Shown piece after piece: positions 47,380 through 59,767 of a DNA stretch of 64,000 nt (position 1 is the stretch's first letter; every line of letters starts with the position of its first letter). The stretch spans positions 292,684,982-292,748,981 of the forward strand of contig NC_089490.1 of assembly GCF_036850765.1 (NCBI RefSeq), read 5' to 3'. The position numbers were made by a program, and so were the translations under genes. This stretch comes from Saccopteryx bilineata. Taxonomy: Eukaryota; Chordata; Mammalia; Chiroptera; Emballonuridae. The notes below the pieces were generated by a model, which was given only the letters and a program-made list of their open reading frames with translations, was not told the DNA's origin and did no database searches.

Positions 47380-49560
47380 GTATTAGGAAAGAAAAAGAAA
47401 AAGCATGGTTTGTACCCACCCCAGATAGTTATTACATATTCAATATCTATAACTAGGGCTGTGTACCTGCAGAATGTGTAGTACTTGATTTTCTGAAATA
47501 TCTGCCTCCCAGGAGAGTTATTTCACAAATGAGCCATCTGAGGGGCTTGAACAAGAAATGTGCCAGAGAAGCGGGGTCACAGAGCAAACTGCTGTCCTAA
47601 AAGTCATAGAGACAGACAGGTGGATACAGAGAATCACAATTTATCAGAATAGAAACTCAGAAGCAGAAATCTCGGAGGGACCCAACACTGGGGCAGGAAA
47701 ATTTCAACTGTAATTCACAAAGTGCTGGAGGTGCAGTATGGCCAGTCTGTGAGTTTCACACTCCACTGGGACAGCTCCACACTTGTGGCAGAATCTCCTA
47801 TTCTTCTGAATAAGGTCTACCCACAAAGGGAACTATTTCATTCAAGACTTTGGGGGTTTATTAGAGTCTAACTGATCTAAGGGGAGGGAAATAACTAACT
47901 CCAGTTCTGTCCCACCTTCCTGAAGGTTGGGGAAGGGGACCAAGAGACACTTGTGAAGTTTTAGTTCAAGGATACCGGCTCACAAAAAAGATTAGGACCT
48001 AATGTAGGACTAAAGATTGTTTCCCCTCCCCCTATGCCTTAGCACCACATCACTAAAAGCATAATTATATGATTCTTTTTACCCAGAACATAATATAAAA
48101 CTTTTAACAAAATATTTCAAGGCACACTAAAATAAAAGGCAAAAAAAAAAAAAATTTTGAAGAGATATAGCAAGACCCTGCACCAGGCACAAATATACCG
48201 GGGTTGTTGAAATTATTAGACTGTGAATGTAAAACAATTCTGATTGACATGCTAAGGCCTCTATAAGAAAAAAAAAAAGGCAGCATTCAAGAACAAATGG
48301 GTAACCTAAACAAGATGGTGGGAATTCTAAGAAAAATTCAAAAAGAAATTCTAGAGATCAAAACATTAAATAGAAAGGAAAAATGCCTTTGATGGGTTCA
48401 CCAGTAGATTGGATGTAGCTGACGGAAGAATCTTTGACCTTGAAGATAGGTCAGTAGAAACTTCCAAAAATGAAAAGCAATAAGAAGAAAGTGAAAAATG
48501 TTGAACAGAATATTTAAGAAATCTAGGGAGACTACAAAAGGTATATCATACATGTAAAAGGTACACCAGGTAGAAGAGAGGGAAAGGAACAGAAGCATTA
48601 CTGAAGAAAAAAATGACTGAGAATTTCCCCCAAATTACCATTAGATACAAAACCACAGAAGCATCAGGCAATAAAAATACCCCCAAACCACTGGGTCTGC
48701 ACATATCATATTCAAGCTGCAGAATAATAAAGAAAAATCTTGAGAGAAACTGCAAATTAAACAGCAATGAGATATTAATACAGGCCTATAAAAAAACTGA
48801 CAATACCAAATTCTGGCAAGAATAGGAAGCCATAAGAACTCTCATTTTTATTTGCTGGTGGAAATGGAGCAGTCATTTTGCAAAAAACAAGATTGACAGT
48901 TTGTTACAAAGTTCAACATAGTGTTGCCATATGTTTTAGCTATCATGATCCTCAGTACTACCCAAATGAACTGAAAACTAACATTCACACAAAAGTCTGC
49001 ATTGGGACAGTGATATCAGTTTTATGCATAATTGCTCAAGTGGAAGCAGCCAATATAGCTCTCAATTAATGTATGGATAAACAAAATACTGTGTTACAGC
49101 CATACAATAAAATATTAGTCAGAATTATATTGAAATAAACTATCAAGCCATGAATGACATGAAGATATTTTAAATGTATATTGGTAAATGAAAGAAGCCA
49201 GTCTGAAAACGGTACATACCCTCTGATTTCAACAATGTAACATTCTGGAAAGGGCAAAACTGTGAGGATTATAAAAATATCAGTAATTGCCAATTTGAGC
49301 AAGTAGAAGGAGGGAAGAGCAAAGTATAGAGGAATTTGGGGTGGTGCTATACTTAAAGAATCAGAAATGCGGTTTGCAGTTCATTCTAGAAAGAAATAAC
49401 CCTTAAAAGGTGTTTAAAGAACTCTTTTTAACTAATGCTACAAGAGGTAACCAATTGCAACATATAAATGTATCAAATTAACAAATTGTACACTGTAAAC
49501 TTACACACTGTCTTAAGTCAATTATATCTTAATTTTAAAAAACCCAACAAATAAGAAACA
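47380..49560 (+). mobile_element. Old HAL1/L1M-like element, plus strand
   Basis: The middle (about 48250-48730) reads like an L1 ORF1 coiled-coil and adjoining region, and it passes directly to L1-like 3'-end sequence (48770-49560) without a reverse transcriptase segment between. That layout suits HAL1, the half-L1 family that keeps ORF1 but lacks ORF2, although deletion in an L1M copy would look the same. All frames are broken. Confidence 0.6.
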
Positions 49561-50520
49561 AAAACAAAAAATAAAACCACTTAAAATTATCTAATGTACC
49601 ATGAAAAAATAAATTTTCTGCAGTCAAGGAAATGTTAGTGCATCTTGCTAGATAAACCTATGTCTGTAGAATCTCATAAAATGTTTATATAAGATCTGTG
49701 ATATTCACTACATGCAAATTATATTGCAATTTTTTAAAAAAAGAAAAAAGAAGAAAGTATTCAAAAAAAGAGACTTGAGAGTGATATCATCCAATGATAT
49801 GCACAGATATCAGATTTATCTTCAAACTGTTTTTTAAAAACTAAATTAAAAACAGATTTATAATATTTTATACAATGTATCATGTAAATAATAACCCCAT
49901 ATTTCCTGATATTGAAAAGGTGTTTATTATTTTGATATGATAACTTTATTGAGGCAACATTTTATGTATTTAAAAGTCACTATCATATATATGCTGGCAT
50001 ATTTAAAATAAAATTACTAACTTGAATTTTTTTTACATTAATGTTAACATTTGGGGATGAGAAAGAGGAATTGGGTGAAGATACAGATAAGACAAGATTG
50101 GCCATGCTTTAATAAGTGTTGGTGGTAGATTATAATATTTTTTTCTACATTGTATTTACTTATTTTTGAAAGAAGAATTAAAAATTTTTTTACAGTTTGG
50201 TTTGCAATATAAATTATATTGTCAACATATACTTAATACTTCATGTTTACCCATCCTACACTCAACAAGTATTTGAGAAAGTATAAAATGTATTTCTTGA
50301 AGGCTTTGTCTTGAACACTTATAATTCAATTATACTTGTCATTCTTCCCTACCATCCACTCCCACCAAAACTAAGGCCAATACTAGCCTTAATTCAAAAC
50401 AATAAATTCTTAATTTTTTTAGAATAATTAGAAGATGAATATGGTCATCACTATTTATCAATGAGGAAACTGCAGTTTAAAGCCTTCCCACATTCCTCTA
50501 GTTGTTATTTGTACTGGATC
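49561..50520. other. AT-rich spacer, nothing recognised
   Basis: The first 200 bases could be further L1 tail sequence. The rest has no recognised feature. Confidence 0.4.
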
Positions 50521-50522
50521 AT

Positions 50523-50650
50523 TCAAATTAATTTTATTTATTAAATTTATTGGTGTGACATTAATTAATAAGATTAGGTAAGTTTCAAGTGTATATTTCT
50601 ATGATACATAGTCTGTATATTGCATTGTGTGCCCACCACAAATCATCTTT
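50523..50650 (-). mobile_element. L1 3' UTR fragment, minus strand
   Basis: It follows the same phrase order as the 3' UTR of the L1 at 60556: T/A-rich start, 'ggtgtgacatt' (50551-50561), 'gtttcaagtgt', 'cccaccac'. A short 5'-truncated insertion. Confidence 0.7.
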
Positions 50651-50668
50651 CATTGATTAGAATAAATA

Positions 50669-50990
50669 GAGCCTGACCTAGAGGTGGCGCAGTGGATAGA
50701 GCTTCCAACTAGGACAAGGAGGACCCAGGTTTGAAACCCTGAGATCTCCAGCTTGAGCATGGGCTCATCTGGTTTGAGCAAGGCTCACCAGCTTGAGCCC
50801 AAATTCACTAGCTTGAGCAAAGGGTCACTGGTCAAGGCACATATGAGAAAGTAATCAATGAACAACTAAGGTGCTGCAACAAAGTATTGATACTCCTCAT
50901 CTCTCTCCCTTCCTGTTTGTCTGTCCCTATCTGTCCCCCTCTCTGTCTCTGTCATTGTCACATACAAAAAAATAAAATAAAAAGAAAAAG
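50669..50990 (+). mobile_element. tRNA-derived SINE, family B, plus strand
   Basis: The head has GTGGCGCAGTGGATAGAGC (50684-50702), an A-box-like core, then a B-box-like 'ggtttgaaacc', body, CT-rich and A-rich tail. The target duplication is only partly readable ('gaataaa'). Confidence 0.9.
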
Positions 50991-52070
50991 ATAGAATAAA
51001 AAATACCTGACTCCAAAGACAGTTCAACTTCAAAAGAATAAAGTATATTTGTTTTATTGTGGTCCATTATATTTTCACTGTATTTTTCAATTTTTCAGTA
51101 ACGAGATTCTTGTTTTATTACTTAACAACCAAACAGTAATTAATTTAGTAGTTAATAGCTTGGTTTTAATTTTTGCATGGTAATCTACTATGATTGTCCA
51201 ATTAACTAGACTTCCACAGGCATTCCAATTCATTTTTCTTTAACTTGTACCTATTTGGTATTTTTCTCAACAATATTTATTTAGTAGCAGTGTTCTAATT
51301 CCTCAGTGTTAAATCAGTTTGGATTCCATATATCAATAGGCCAATGATCTCCCGTGTTTGGATTTTAATATTTGTTTCACTTTTTCCCCCAATCTGATAC
51401 TTTTCTATGTGCTTATTTATTTATTTGTTTATGAAATTCTTTCATTTATTTTGTTAACATGGATTCAGGTGTTATGTGCTCACTTTTTGAACCTATAGAT
51501 CTCTGATTTAGGGCAAGAATGAGTGCTTATTAGAAGTCTATTAAAATGTAGATACAAATACTATATTGTTATCTTAACAGATACTATAATATTTTCATCC
51601 ATTCTATTTTGAGGAAAACCAGAAAACATTAATTTAATTATGTTAATATACTAAGTGTAAGCTACATATTTTGTGGGTGATACTTTCATTAGATATGACA
51701 AAAGAACTTCTGTATAAAGTACCTACATTTAGGATGTTAATTACCAATTCATTAAATTACCTTGAAAGAGATGTGCCTGCCTCTACACTACAGACAGATG
51801 GACTTTTATGGATTTTAAAGAGCAATTTAATTGTGCTAATAAAATCTAACATGATACAAATGGGTTAGGTAAAATTCTTTAGTGTCATTAATTAAGCATA
51901 TGCTAGAGATATTAAAATTACTATCAGGCCAAAAAATTTACTTATTTTTTAAATTTCTGCTAATACTTATAGACTATTGCTCTCACTTAGGCTTGTTATA
52001 ATATTCATAGTCAATAAATGTAAAAATCAAAGATACACACTAAATTCCAGGAGGTAATATACAATAATGG
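50991..52070. other. AT-rich spacer, nothing recognised
   Basis: No gene or repeat recognised. Confidence 0.45.
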
Positions 52071-52071
52071 T

Positions 52072-52470
52072 TAATAGCGCAAGATGTATAATAAGGTATA
52101 TTAGATCAATCGTTCTCAAAGTGGAATAAATTGCCCCTCCTATGGAAGACATTTGGCAACTTCTGGAGAAACAAGGTTTTCACAACTGAGCCTGAATGTA
52201 GTTGTTATAATATATAATGAGCAGAGGCCAGAGATCCTAAAACACACAAGACAGCTCTGCATAAGAATTATCTGGCCCTACAATGTCAATAACATCAAGG
52301 TTTAGGATTCCTGGCTGATAGTATACTCTCTGCTCTGCCAGAGTATCCATAACTAAGTTTCCTCATTTGCAAAGTTGTGATCAAAATAATACACATCTTA
52401 AAGAGTAATTCTGAAGAGTACGTTAAATAATGTATCTGAAAGACAATAGCTCAGTGAAAGAAAAATCTCA
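52072..52470 (+). mobile_element. MIR-like relic split by a MER20-like element
   Basis: Left (52072-52110) and right (52312-52470) pieces read as the beginning and the 'agtttcctcatttgcaaag' portion of a MIR. The middle is the MER20-like element. Confidence 0.55.
52112..52311 (+). mobile_element. MER20-like hAT-Charlie relic
   Basis: The order 'gttctcaaag', 'gacatttggcaacttctgg' (52149-52167), 'gcagaggccag', 'acaagacag', 'gaattatctggccc' and 'aatgtcaataacatcaagg' matches the mammal-wide MER20 element. The 8-bp target duplication is not clear. No coding content. MER20 copies elsewhere can act as regulatory sequence, which cannot be judged here. Confidence 0.8.
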
Positions 52471-53194
52471 AGTAATGTCCATTAATTGTTTTCTTCCCAA
52501 AACTTATTCTCACATGTGTATAACTTGCTATTCATAAAACTTTCACATTCTTCACAGTCATCCAAAAAAACACATGAGTGTCTTACTTCCCATCTACTTC
52601 TTAAATATCTCAGAAATAAACATATCATTAAATTAATTCTATACATCCTCTTAAACCCACCATTTTTTCCCATATGTATTACCACATTTTTTATCAATAT
52701 TATTTTTCTTATGTGGATCATTCTAAACTTACCTACCTCTATTCCCATTCTTCTAAATAGTACTGCTATTGGTCTTATCAGGAGTTTCAGAAAAAGTCTG
52801 TGCAAATAGAAGAGATATGTATGTGTTAGGTGGAGATTTATGCCATTCAACTAAACCAGAAAATGGGGAGAAGAGCTCAATTTGGGGGGAAAAAGATAGC
52901 AGTATGCTAATAATCTGCAAAACATGGCTAGAGAGCTGTGTGTATCACTTTTGGATTCCAGGTAGAATATAAAAATCTTGAAACAGAATCACTTCCAATC
53001 TTCTAACAACAGAAATAAAACCAAACCCATACACAAAGCACACTGGATAATCTGCAAATTCAAGTTTTCTTGTATTCATCAACGAACTGAGGTCAGAGAG
53101 TAAACTTACTGGAAACCTAAGAAAGTACAAGTGCGTACAAATAGAGAAATGATACTATTACTGGCTCAATGGGACCTATGCTGCTGACATCAGT
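52471..53194. other. Intergenic, nothing recognised
   Basis: A 122-codon antisense open frame (52482-52850) overlaps an open frame on the other strand and has no motif. Confidence 0.45.
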
Positions 53195-53208
53195 AAGAAT
53201 AATACTGA

Positions 53209-53611
53209 TGCCTGACCAGGCGGTGGCAGAGTGGATAGAGTGTTGGCCTGGGATGCAGAGGACCCAGGTTTGAAACCCAAGGTCGCTAGCTTGAGCACGG
53301 GCTCACCAGCTTCAGCATGGGATCCCAGACATGACCCCATGGTCACTGGCTTGAGCCCAAAAATTGCTGGCTTGAAGCCCAAGGTCGCTTGTTTGAGCCC
53401 AAGGTCACTGGCTTGAGCAAGGGGTCACTCACTCTGCTGTAGCCTCCACCCCCACCTTTACCCCTAGTCAAAGCACATATGAGAAAACAATCAATGAATG
53501 ACTAAGGTGTTACATGGAAGAATTAATGCTTCTCATCTCTCTCCTTTGCTGTCTGTCTGTATTTGTACCTCTCTCTGTCTCTCTCTCTGACTCATAAAAA
53601 AATAAAAATAA
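53209..53611 (+). mobile_element. tRNA-derived SINE, family B, plus strand, many internal modules
   Basis: The head (CTGACCAGGCGGTGGC, 53212-53227) is tRNA-like, followed by about seven 'gcttgagcccaaggtcRctgg'-type modules (53270-53425), a CT-rich segment and an A-rich tail. A 14-bp target duplication with one mismatch (aagaataataYtga) lies at 53195-53208 and 53612-53625. Confidence 0.92.
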
Positions 53612-53625
53612 AAGAATAATATTGA

Positions 53626-55139
53626 AAAAATGTTTAATCAGTAAGAGTGACTAGGGAAACATTATTGAGCACTCTTATGCTATACACACTGGATAAATTT
53701 TCAACCTCTTTCAGGCTCTTCTCTAAGGACAATAATAGCTGTTCACAAAAAGTTGTTCAAGTCCTAAGAAAGTTTCACTCTTGGTGCAGGCCTTTGGAGG
53801 CCACTGAAGTCAGAGAATAAAACATCTTCCCATCTCTCTTTCAGAACAAACACTTCTGGGAAGACAATGAAATACTTTAGCCAAAACATATAAAAAAAGA
53901 ACAAAGTTGAAAGTTGTGCATTGTAACTCTTTGATACCCAGACCATAGTAAAGTTTCAAAAATCACAATGATGTGATTGGAGAAAGTGTAGGCATATAGA
54001 TCAATAAAAAAGAAGAGAGCTCAGAAATAGCCCTACAGGTGTTTAGGAATTTATTGAAGTTCAATGGAATTCAATTCAATAGGGTAAAAAAGTATAAACA
54101 AATGATCCTGAATATTCAAATGCAAAAATAAACAACCTTATTTTAAAAATAACTAAAAATAAATCAGTGTTCTAAATGCAAAACCTAAAACCACACATTT
54201 GCTAGACTAAACATAAGAAGAATCATGTGTGCTCTCAGATATGTTGAAAAATATTTAGATTTGACACTGATAAAGCAAAAGCACATAACAAAATAGTCTA
54301 TCAATATTAAAATAGTTAATCCTTCAAAAACACTATTAAAAATAAAAGAATCATTGTTTTTGTTTCTGCAGCATAATTTATTCTATGATTACTAACTCAG
54401 AATATTAGTATCAGAAACTGGGTATTATTTTTATGAAACATCTAAATGTATAAAAATGGCTGAGAGTGAGTTTCAAAAATGAGGATGCCAATCTCAGAGC
54501 ATTGAAAAAATAGTGCTGCATGTTATGCAGTGTTAACTAGTGTTAAAAATGGATCGCTTCTCTTTAAAAAAAATAATGCTCCAGTTTCTGAGTGAATAGG
54601 TAATAAAACAAACATAATTACTAGTCAAAGTCATTATAAACTTGTAAATTATTTCTAGGTATTACTAAAAAGAAATACTCATAAAAATTATTGGTCCATT
54701 TCTAGCAAAATTCAAAGGAATAAAGTGTCCAGAAATTCAGTCAGTGTTGGATAAGGTAATTGTTGTAGTTTCTTTTTCTTAAGAGCAAGAAAATTCTTCT
54801 GTAACTTGTTCAGTTTTGCCTACCATCAAATGTCATTGGCCAATACTGTATTCCATTCAATACGGAAACCAGTAGAAATGGAAACCATTCCTAAATATAG
54901 GGAAGAAAACAACTACCTTGTAGTCCATGAATTTGCAATTTGTTGACTGAACAACATTGAATTCTGAAAGGAAAAGATGGAGTGAATGGATAGATAGGAA
55001 AAAACATGTTTCCTTCTATAGCATACAAAAATTTTAATGATGCCTGCATTTTAAGCTTGTCTCCAGCAACTAACATCTCCTCTTTCAAATCTGCATGCTT
55101 ACACAATTTATGATATTCTAACATAACATGTTTTTTCAA
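53626..55139. other. AT-rich intergenic stretch, nothing recognised
   Basis: No gene or repeat family recognised. Confidence 0.45.
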
Positions 55140-55518
55140 GTCTGTATTATCTTATGACACTATTTTTCTTATTCCCTATACTGTGAGACTTGGTCTACCA
55201 AACTGAAGCTGATTTAAACTAACAGATAGACTTCACTCATGTAACTTTGCCTTCTTTAAACTTTCAATCTCTTATCCAACACTAGAAGACTTTACCTCTT
55301 TATTTTTATGTGACTATGATGTTTTGGAATTATACCTTCTATAATATTTTATTTTCACTTTTGCTATTATGTTGGTTTTTTTATAGGACTTTTGTTTACC
55401 AAATTTTAAGTGTCTTTGAAATCAGTTCCTGTGTATTATATATTATACATTGTTATTTTCTCAATACACAGAAATTAGTAGACACTAAATCAATATTTGT
55501 CAAATGGTTGAATAAAAA
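55140..55518 (+). mobile_element. L2-like ancient LINE 3' end
   Basis: The end at about 55480-55515 ('gtagacactaaatcaatatt', 'gtcaaatggttgaat') matches the L2 3' terminus. Diverged. Confidence 0.55.
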
Positions 55519-55529
55519 TAAACAAGACA

Positions 55530-55934
55530 GCCCTGGCCGGTTGGCTCAGCGGTAGAGCGTCAGCCTAGCGTGCGGAGGACCCGGGTTCGATTCCCGGCCA
55601 GGGCACACAGGAGAAGCGCCCATTTGCTTCTCCACCCCTCCGCCATGCCTTCCTCTCTGTCTCTCTCTTCCCCTCCCGCAGCCAAGGCTCCATTGGAGCA
55701 AAGATGGCCTGGGCGCTGGGGATGGCTCTGTGGCCTCTGCCTCAGGCACTAGAGTGGCTCTGGTCGCAACATGGCGATGCCCAGGATGGGCAGAGCATCA
55801 CCCCCTGGTGGGCAGAGTGTCGCCCCATGGTGGGCGGCGTGCCGGGTGGATCCCGGTCGGGATATGAGGGAGTCTGTCTGATTGTCTCTCCCTGTTTTCA
55901 GCTTCAGAAAAATGCAAAAAAAAAAAAAAAAAGA
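55530..55934 (+). mobile_element. tRNA-derived SINE, family A, plus strand, well preserved
   Basis: The head is nearly ideal: A box TGGCTCAGCGG (55542-55552) and B box GGTTCGATTCC (55583-55593), with matching acceptor-like ends (GCCCTGGCC and GGCCAGGGC). The body keeps many CpG and ends in a long A tail. A target duplication close to AAAGACAG-type sequence lies near 55521-55530 and 55933-55942. One of the youngest copies here. Confidence 0.93.
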
Positions 55935-55942
55935 AAAGACAG

Positions 55943-56289
55943 AACTTTTGTAATGATAGATATTCAGCTGACAATCATATTTAAGTTGATGACATTTTGA
56001 AATAAAATTAAGCCACTTATTGAAATAATGGTATTTTTATAAAATTACTTCCTTTGGGTTTCCTTTTCTACTAATAGTTTTCTTTGTTTATGGAAGTTAA
56101 TTAGTGAAGTGGCTTATTTTCTCCACTAACCTACAACAATTTTAATATTTTAGTAGCAGAACTTTATTATCTTCCTTATTACTTTCTCACTATCTGGTTT
56201 TATAAGTAGCTTCCTTTCCTAAAAAATTATTTGTTCTTTTCATTTTATAGTTTCTAGTTGTTCTTCCAAGAAATACTTGTTATAAGTGT
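55943..56289. other. AT-rich spacer, nothing recognised
   Basis: No gene or repeat recognised. Confidence 0.45.
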
Positions 56290-56815
56290 ATATTAGTCAA
56301 GATTCTCTAGAGAAACAAAGCCAGTAGGATATATGGATATGTACATTATAAGGAATGGGCTCACATGAGTATAAGCCTATACTCGTCCAGAGTAAGTCAG
56401 CAAGCTAAGGAGATAGGAAGTTGATGGTTTAGTTTCAATCCAAGTCTGAAGGCCTGAGCTCTAGAAAAGCTAATAGTGTATATCCAGTTCAAAGGCCAGC
56501 AGGCTTGAGATGCAGGAAGAATCGATATTTCAGTTCAAATACAAAGTCAGGTTTAAGGCTGATGGCCCAGCTAGTTTACAGGTGATTCTGATTCTCCCTT
56601 ATTTAAGGGAGGCTAAGCTTTTCTTTTCTTATTTATTTATTTATTATTAATATTTGGGCCTTCACCAGATTACATGAGGCTAATCTACTTTATAGAGAGC
56701 AATCTGCTTTACTCTACCAATTGAAATGTTAATCTCAGCTGAAACACCCAGAATAATGTCTAACCAAATATTAGGCCACTGTGTGACCCAGTCAATTGGT
56801 TAATAAAAATTAACC
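56290..56815 (+). repeat. Ancient mammalian interspersed repeat (family uncertain)
   Basis: It opens 'tcaagattctctagagaaac' (56305-56324) and ends 'aaattaaccatcac' (56807-56820), a layout common to an abundant old mammalian repeat. I do not recall its family name with certainty. Inserted (TTTA)n sequence lies at 56630-56646. Confidence 0.6.
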
Positions 56816-57290
56816 ATCACAAACAATGTGTTTATCAAAGCATTTACATTGTACATATATGGTTTTGCCTATTATAAAAATTCTATAATTATTTTACTTA
56901 TAATATTCAGGTCACATTTAAAAATCTAATAAAAGAATCTCAAGACTATTTAAGAATATAGTATGCTCATAGTTGAAATCAATTGTGGAGGTCATAAAAT
57001 AACTGAACAATGAATATCAGTGACTGAGAAGTACAGTGCAACCGTGAATCAGAAGAAAAATGTGTAATGTCCTCATGGTCAAAGACAAGAAACGAAGTTC
57101 TTGAAGGTCCTGGGAATTCTACTAAATAAAAAGCAGTGCTACTAGACTTTAATTCGAGTTGTCTAATGACATTGTTATATAGACTTTACCATCCATCTCA
57201 CATAGAATTATCTGTGTGGCTGGGGCTAGACTATAAATATCTTTTTTAACTTTATTTTATAGTATTTTATTTTGGTTTAGTTTTACTTTT
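56816..57290. other. AT-rich spacer, nothing recognised
   Basis: No gene or repeat recognised. Confidence 0.45.
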
Positions 57291-57294
57291 ATTT

Positions 57295-57646
57295 TTCCAA
57301 GTGAGAGAAGGGGAGATAGAGAGACAGACTCCCACATGCAACCTGACTGGGATCCACCCAGTAACCCCCATCTGGGGCTGATGTTCTACCCATCTGCTCA
57401 CAATGAGCTATTTTTAGTGCCTGAGGCAGAAGTTCCACAGAGCCATACACAGTACCTGGGGCCAATGCATTCAAGCCAATATGAGACATAGCTGCAGGAA
57501 AGGAAAAGAGAAAGAGAGAGGGAGAAGGGAGAGGGGAGGGGTAGAAGCAGATGGTCACTTCTCCTGTGTGCTCTGACCAGGAATCAAACCCAGGATATCT
57601 ACATGACAGGCCAACTTTCTACCACTGAGCCAACTGGCCAGGGCCA
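57295..57646 (-). mobile_element. Old family A-related tRNA SINE, minus strand
   Basis: Purine-rich start, body and the complement of a tRNA-like head at the right ('ccactgagccaactggccag', 57622-57641). Diverged and CpG-poor, like the copy at 28640. Confidence 0.8.
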
Positions 57647-57649
57647 ATA

Positions 57650-59110
57650 TCTTATATTGTAAATCTTTATAAATTAGCCTAACTTGAAATATTGTATTTA
57701 AATTTTATTTTTATTTTTTTCTTTAGTTTCCTATTAGTGTCCCTGTTGAATAAGTCCAAACTGAATTAGCTTATATCTATCACTTATATTTGATCAGCTT
57801 CAAGCAACAAGGAGATTGTAGATACACATAATTCTGTGAAGATAAAAAAATTAGGATGACTTAGTATATTACAGTTTTTATGTTAGTAAGAAAAGTGCTT
57901 ATTTTTCTTTTTATAAGTTAACCCCCAAATCTATTCATTTTAGCCTAATGGATGTTTCTTTCTTACTCATATAAAGTTCAAAAAGAGTTTCTGATGAGGG
58001 ATGGCTTTGCATATGGTCAATCAGGGATCTAGGTCCCTTTCCTAGTTTGATTCACTCGCATTTAGAAATCTAAATCATTTTAATTTAGCCAGCACGTTGC
58101 ATGAAGAAGGTAGATAATCACTGATGAAATGTATTTGGGGCCAGGCTTAGAAACAACCTGTCTAGATTCTAGTAACATTCTATTTGCCACAGATCAGTCG
58201 CATGGACACAACTAACTACAAAGAGACTAGGAAATGAAGCCTGGATCTGTCCAGAAGGGAAAAAAAAGTGGGTTGGAGAACAAGTGGGCAACCTCTGTAC
58301 AACTGGCGAACTAACCACTGCTTATTTTAAAGCAAGGAATTGGAAAACTGAGGTAAAAAATGCCAGAGGGTTTTGTCTGACTTCTGAGTTCACAGTATAT
58401 TGCATTACTTAAAGTGAATATAATGAACAAATTCAAAATTAAAATTTGTCACTTGAGAAATAAAGGATCTCACTTATCTTCTGTGAAATATCTAATTCTC
58501 TATTGTATATTTCTTCAAATAAAGACATATTTTACACAAATCTGCTAAAACATAAATAGATCAACTTGAATTTAAAAACCTCCATAACATATTCTTGAAG
58601 GTATATAATAAATAGTCGTGACATTCTCTGCAATAGTATATGACTAAAGTGTGGAGAGAATATTTTTAACCCCATCAGCAGAGAAAAAGTCATAAGTTAG
58701 AATGTGATTAAAAATAAAGTCTTCCAAAAGAAGCCATGAAAATCAATGTAAATTTTAGAAAATAATACCAAAAATACACAAAACCTGTCAGGGTGTCACT
58801 GAAATTAGAAAAAAATGATAATTAAACACTCCAAATATTTGATTTTGCTATTAGAACTGAAAATTTAAAAGACAGTTATGAAACTAAACATTGAGCCTGA
58901 AGAGTAATTTTTAAATGTAAATATTCTAACAATTAAAGAACCAGAACGTAGGCACACAGAAAATTGTAATAAAAAACCATGCTCTTTCTCAACCAAATTA
59001 TTTTTCCAAAATAAGGTTAAAATATGCATTTCTGTGTGTATGTATATGTGTGAATATTGTTAGTTGTTGCAAGTGTGTTATATATGTATCATATATAACA
59101 AAAAAAAAAT
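57650..59110. other. AT-rich spacer, nothing recognised
   Basis: Around 58140-58320 an old repeat may be present but cannot be assigned. No coding signal. Confidence 0.4.
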
Positions 59111-59120
59111 GTAACTTTGT

Positions 59121-59310
59121 GACTGACCTGTGGTGGCACAGTGGATCAAGCATTGACATGGAATCTGAGGTCGCCAGTTCAAAACCCCTGGATTGCTTGG
59201 TCAAAGCACATATGGGAGTTGATGCCTCCTGCTCCTCCCCCTTCTCTTTCTCTTTTTCTCTCTCTCTCTCTTCCCCCTCTCACTGTATTTCTCCCCCTCT
59301 ATAAATTGAA
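59121..59310 (+). mobile_element. Ves-like tRNA SINE (family C), plus strand
   Basis: A tRNA-like head (GTGGTGGCACAGTGGATCA, 59130-59148) is followed by a B-box-like segment, a short body, a long CT-rich stretch (59235-59300) and an A-rich end. Confidence 0.8.
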
Positions 59311-59403
59311 TATAAAAAATATGTGACTTTAAGCTTAAGTAAGTAATAGAAATGTCAGCTATAGTCTGAACAGTAGCCACAATAAATAGCTTAATAAGTT
59401 CTT

Positions 59404-59753
59404 TTTTTTTTGTATTTTTCTGAAGCTGGAAACGGGGAGAGACAGTCAGACAGACTCCCGCATGCGCCCGACCGGGATCCACCCGGCACGCCCACCAGGG
59501 GGCGTCGCTCTGTTGCAACCAGAGCCATTCCAGCACCTGGGGCAGAGGCCAAGGAACCATCCCCAGCGCTCGGGCCATCTTCGCTCCAATGGAGCCTCGG
59601 CTGCGGGAGGGGAAGAGAGAGACAGAGAGGAAGGAGAGGGGGAGGGGTGGAGAAGCAGATGGGCGCTTCTCCTGTGTGCCCTGGCCGGTAATCGAACCCG
59701 GGAATCCTGCACGCCAGGCCGACGTTCTACCACTGAGCCAACCGGCCAGGGCA
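59404..59753 (-). mobile_element. tRNA-derived SINE, family A, minus strand, well preserved
   Basis: T run, body and the complement of a near-ideal tRNA head ('gagccaaccggccagggc', 59736-59753). A perfect 14-bp target duplication (cttaataagttctt) lies at 59390-59403 and 59754-59767. CpG content is high, so the copy is young. Confidence 0.94.
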
Positions 59754-59767
59754 CTTAATAAGTTCTT

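Noticed and set aside
52482..52850. A 122-codon antisense frame as a host gene
   Set aside because: No motif, no splice context, and an equally long frame on the opposite strand over the same bases.
53270..53425. CRISPR-like or minisatellite array
   Set aside because: The repeats are the internal modules of a family B SINE, have no unique spacers, and recur in other copies.
55530..55610. A tRNA gene (intact A and B boxes)
   Set aside because: It is the head of a family A SINE with body, A tail and target duplication. The same head recurs in all copies of the family.
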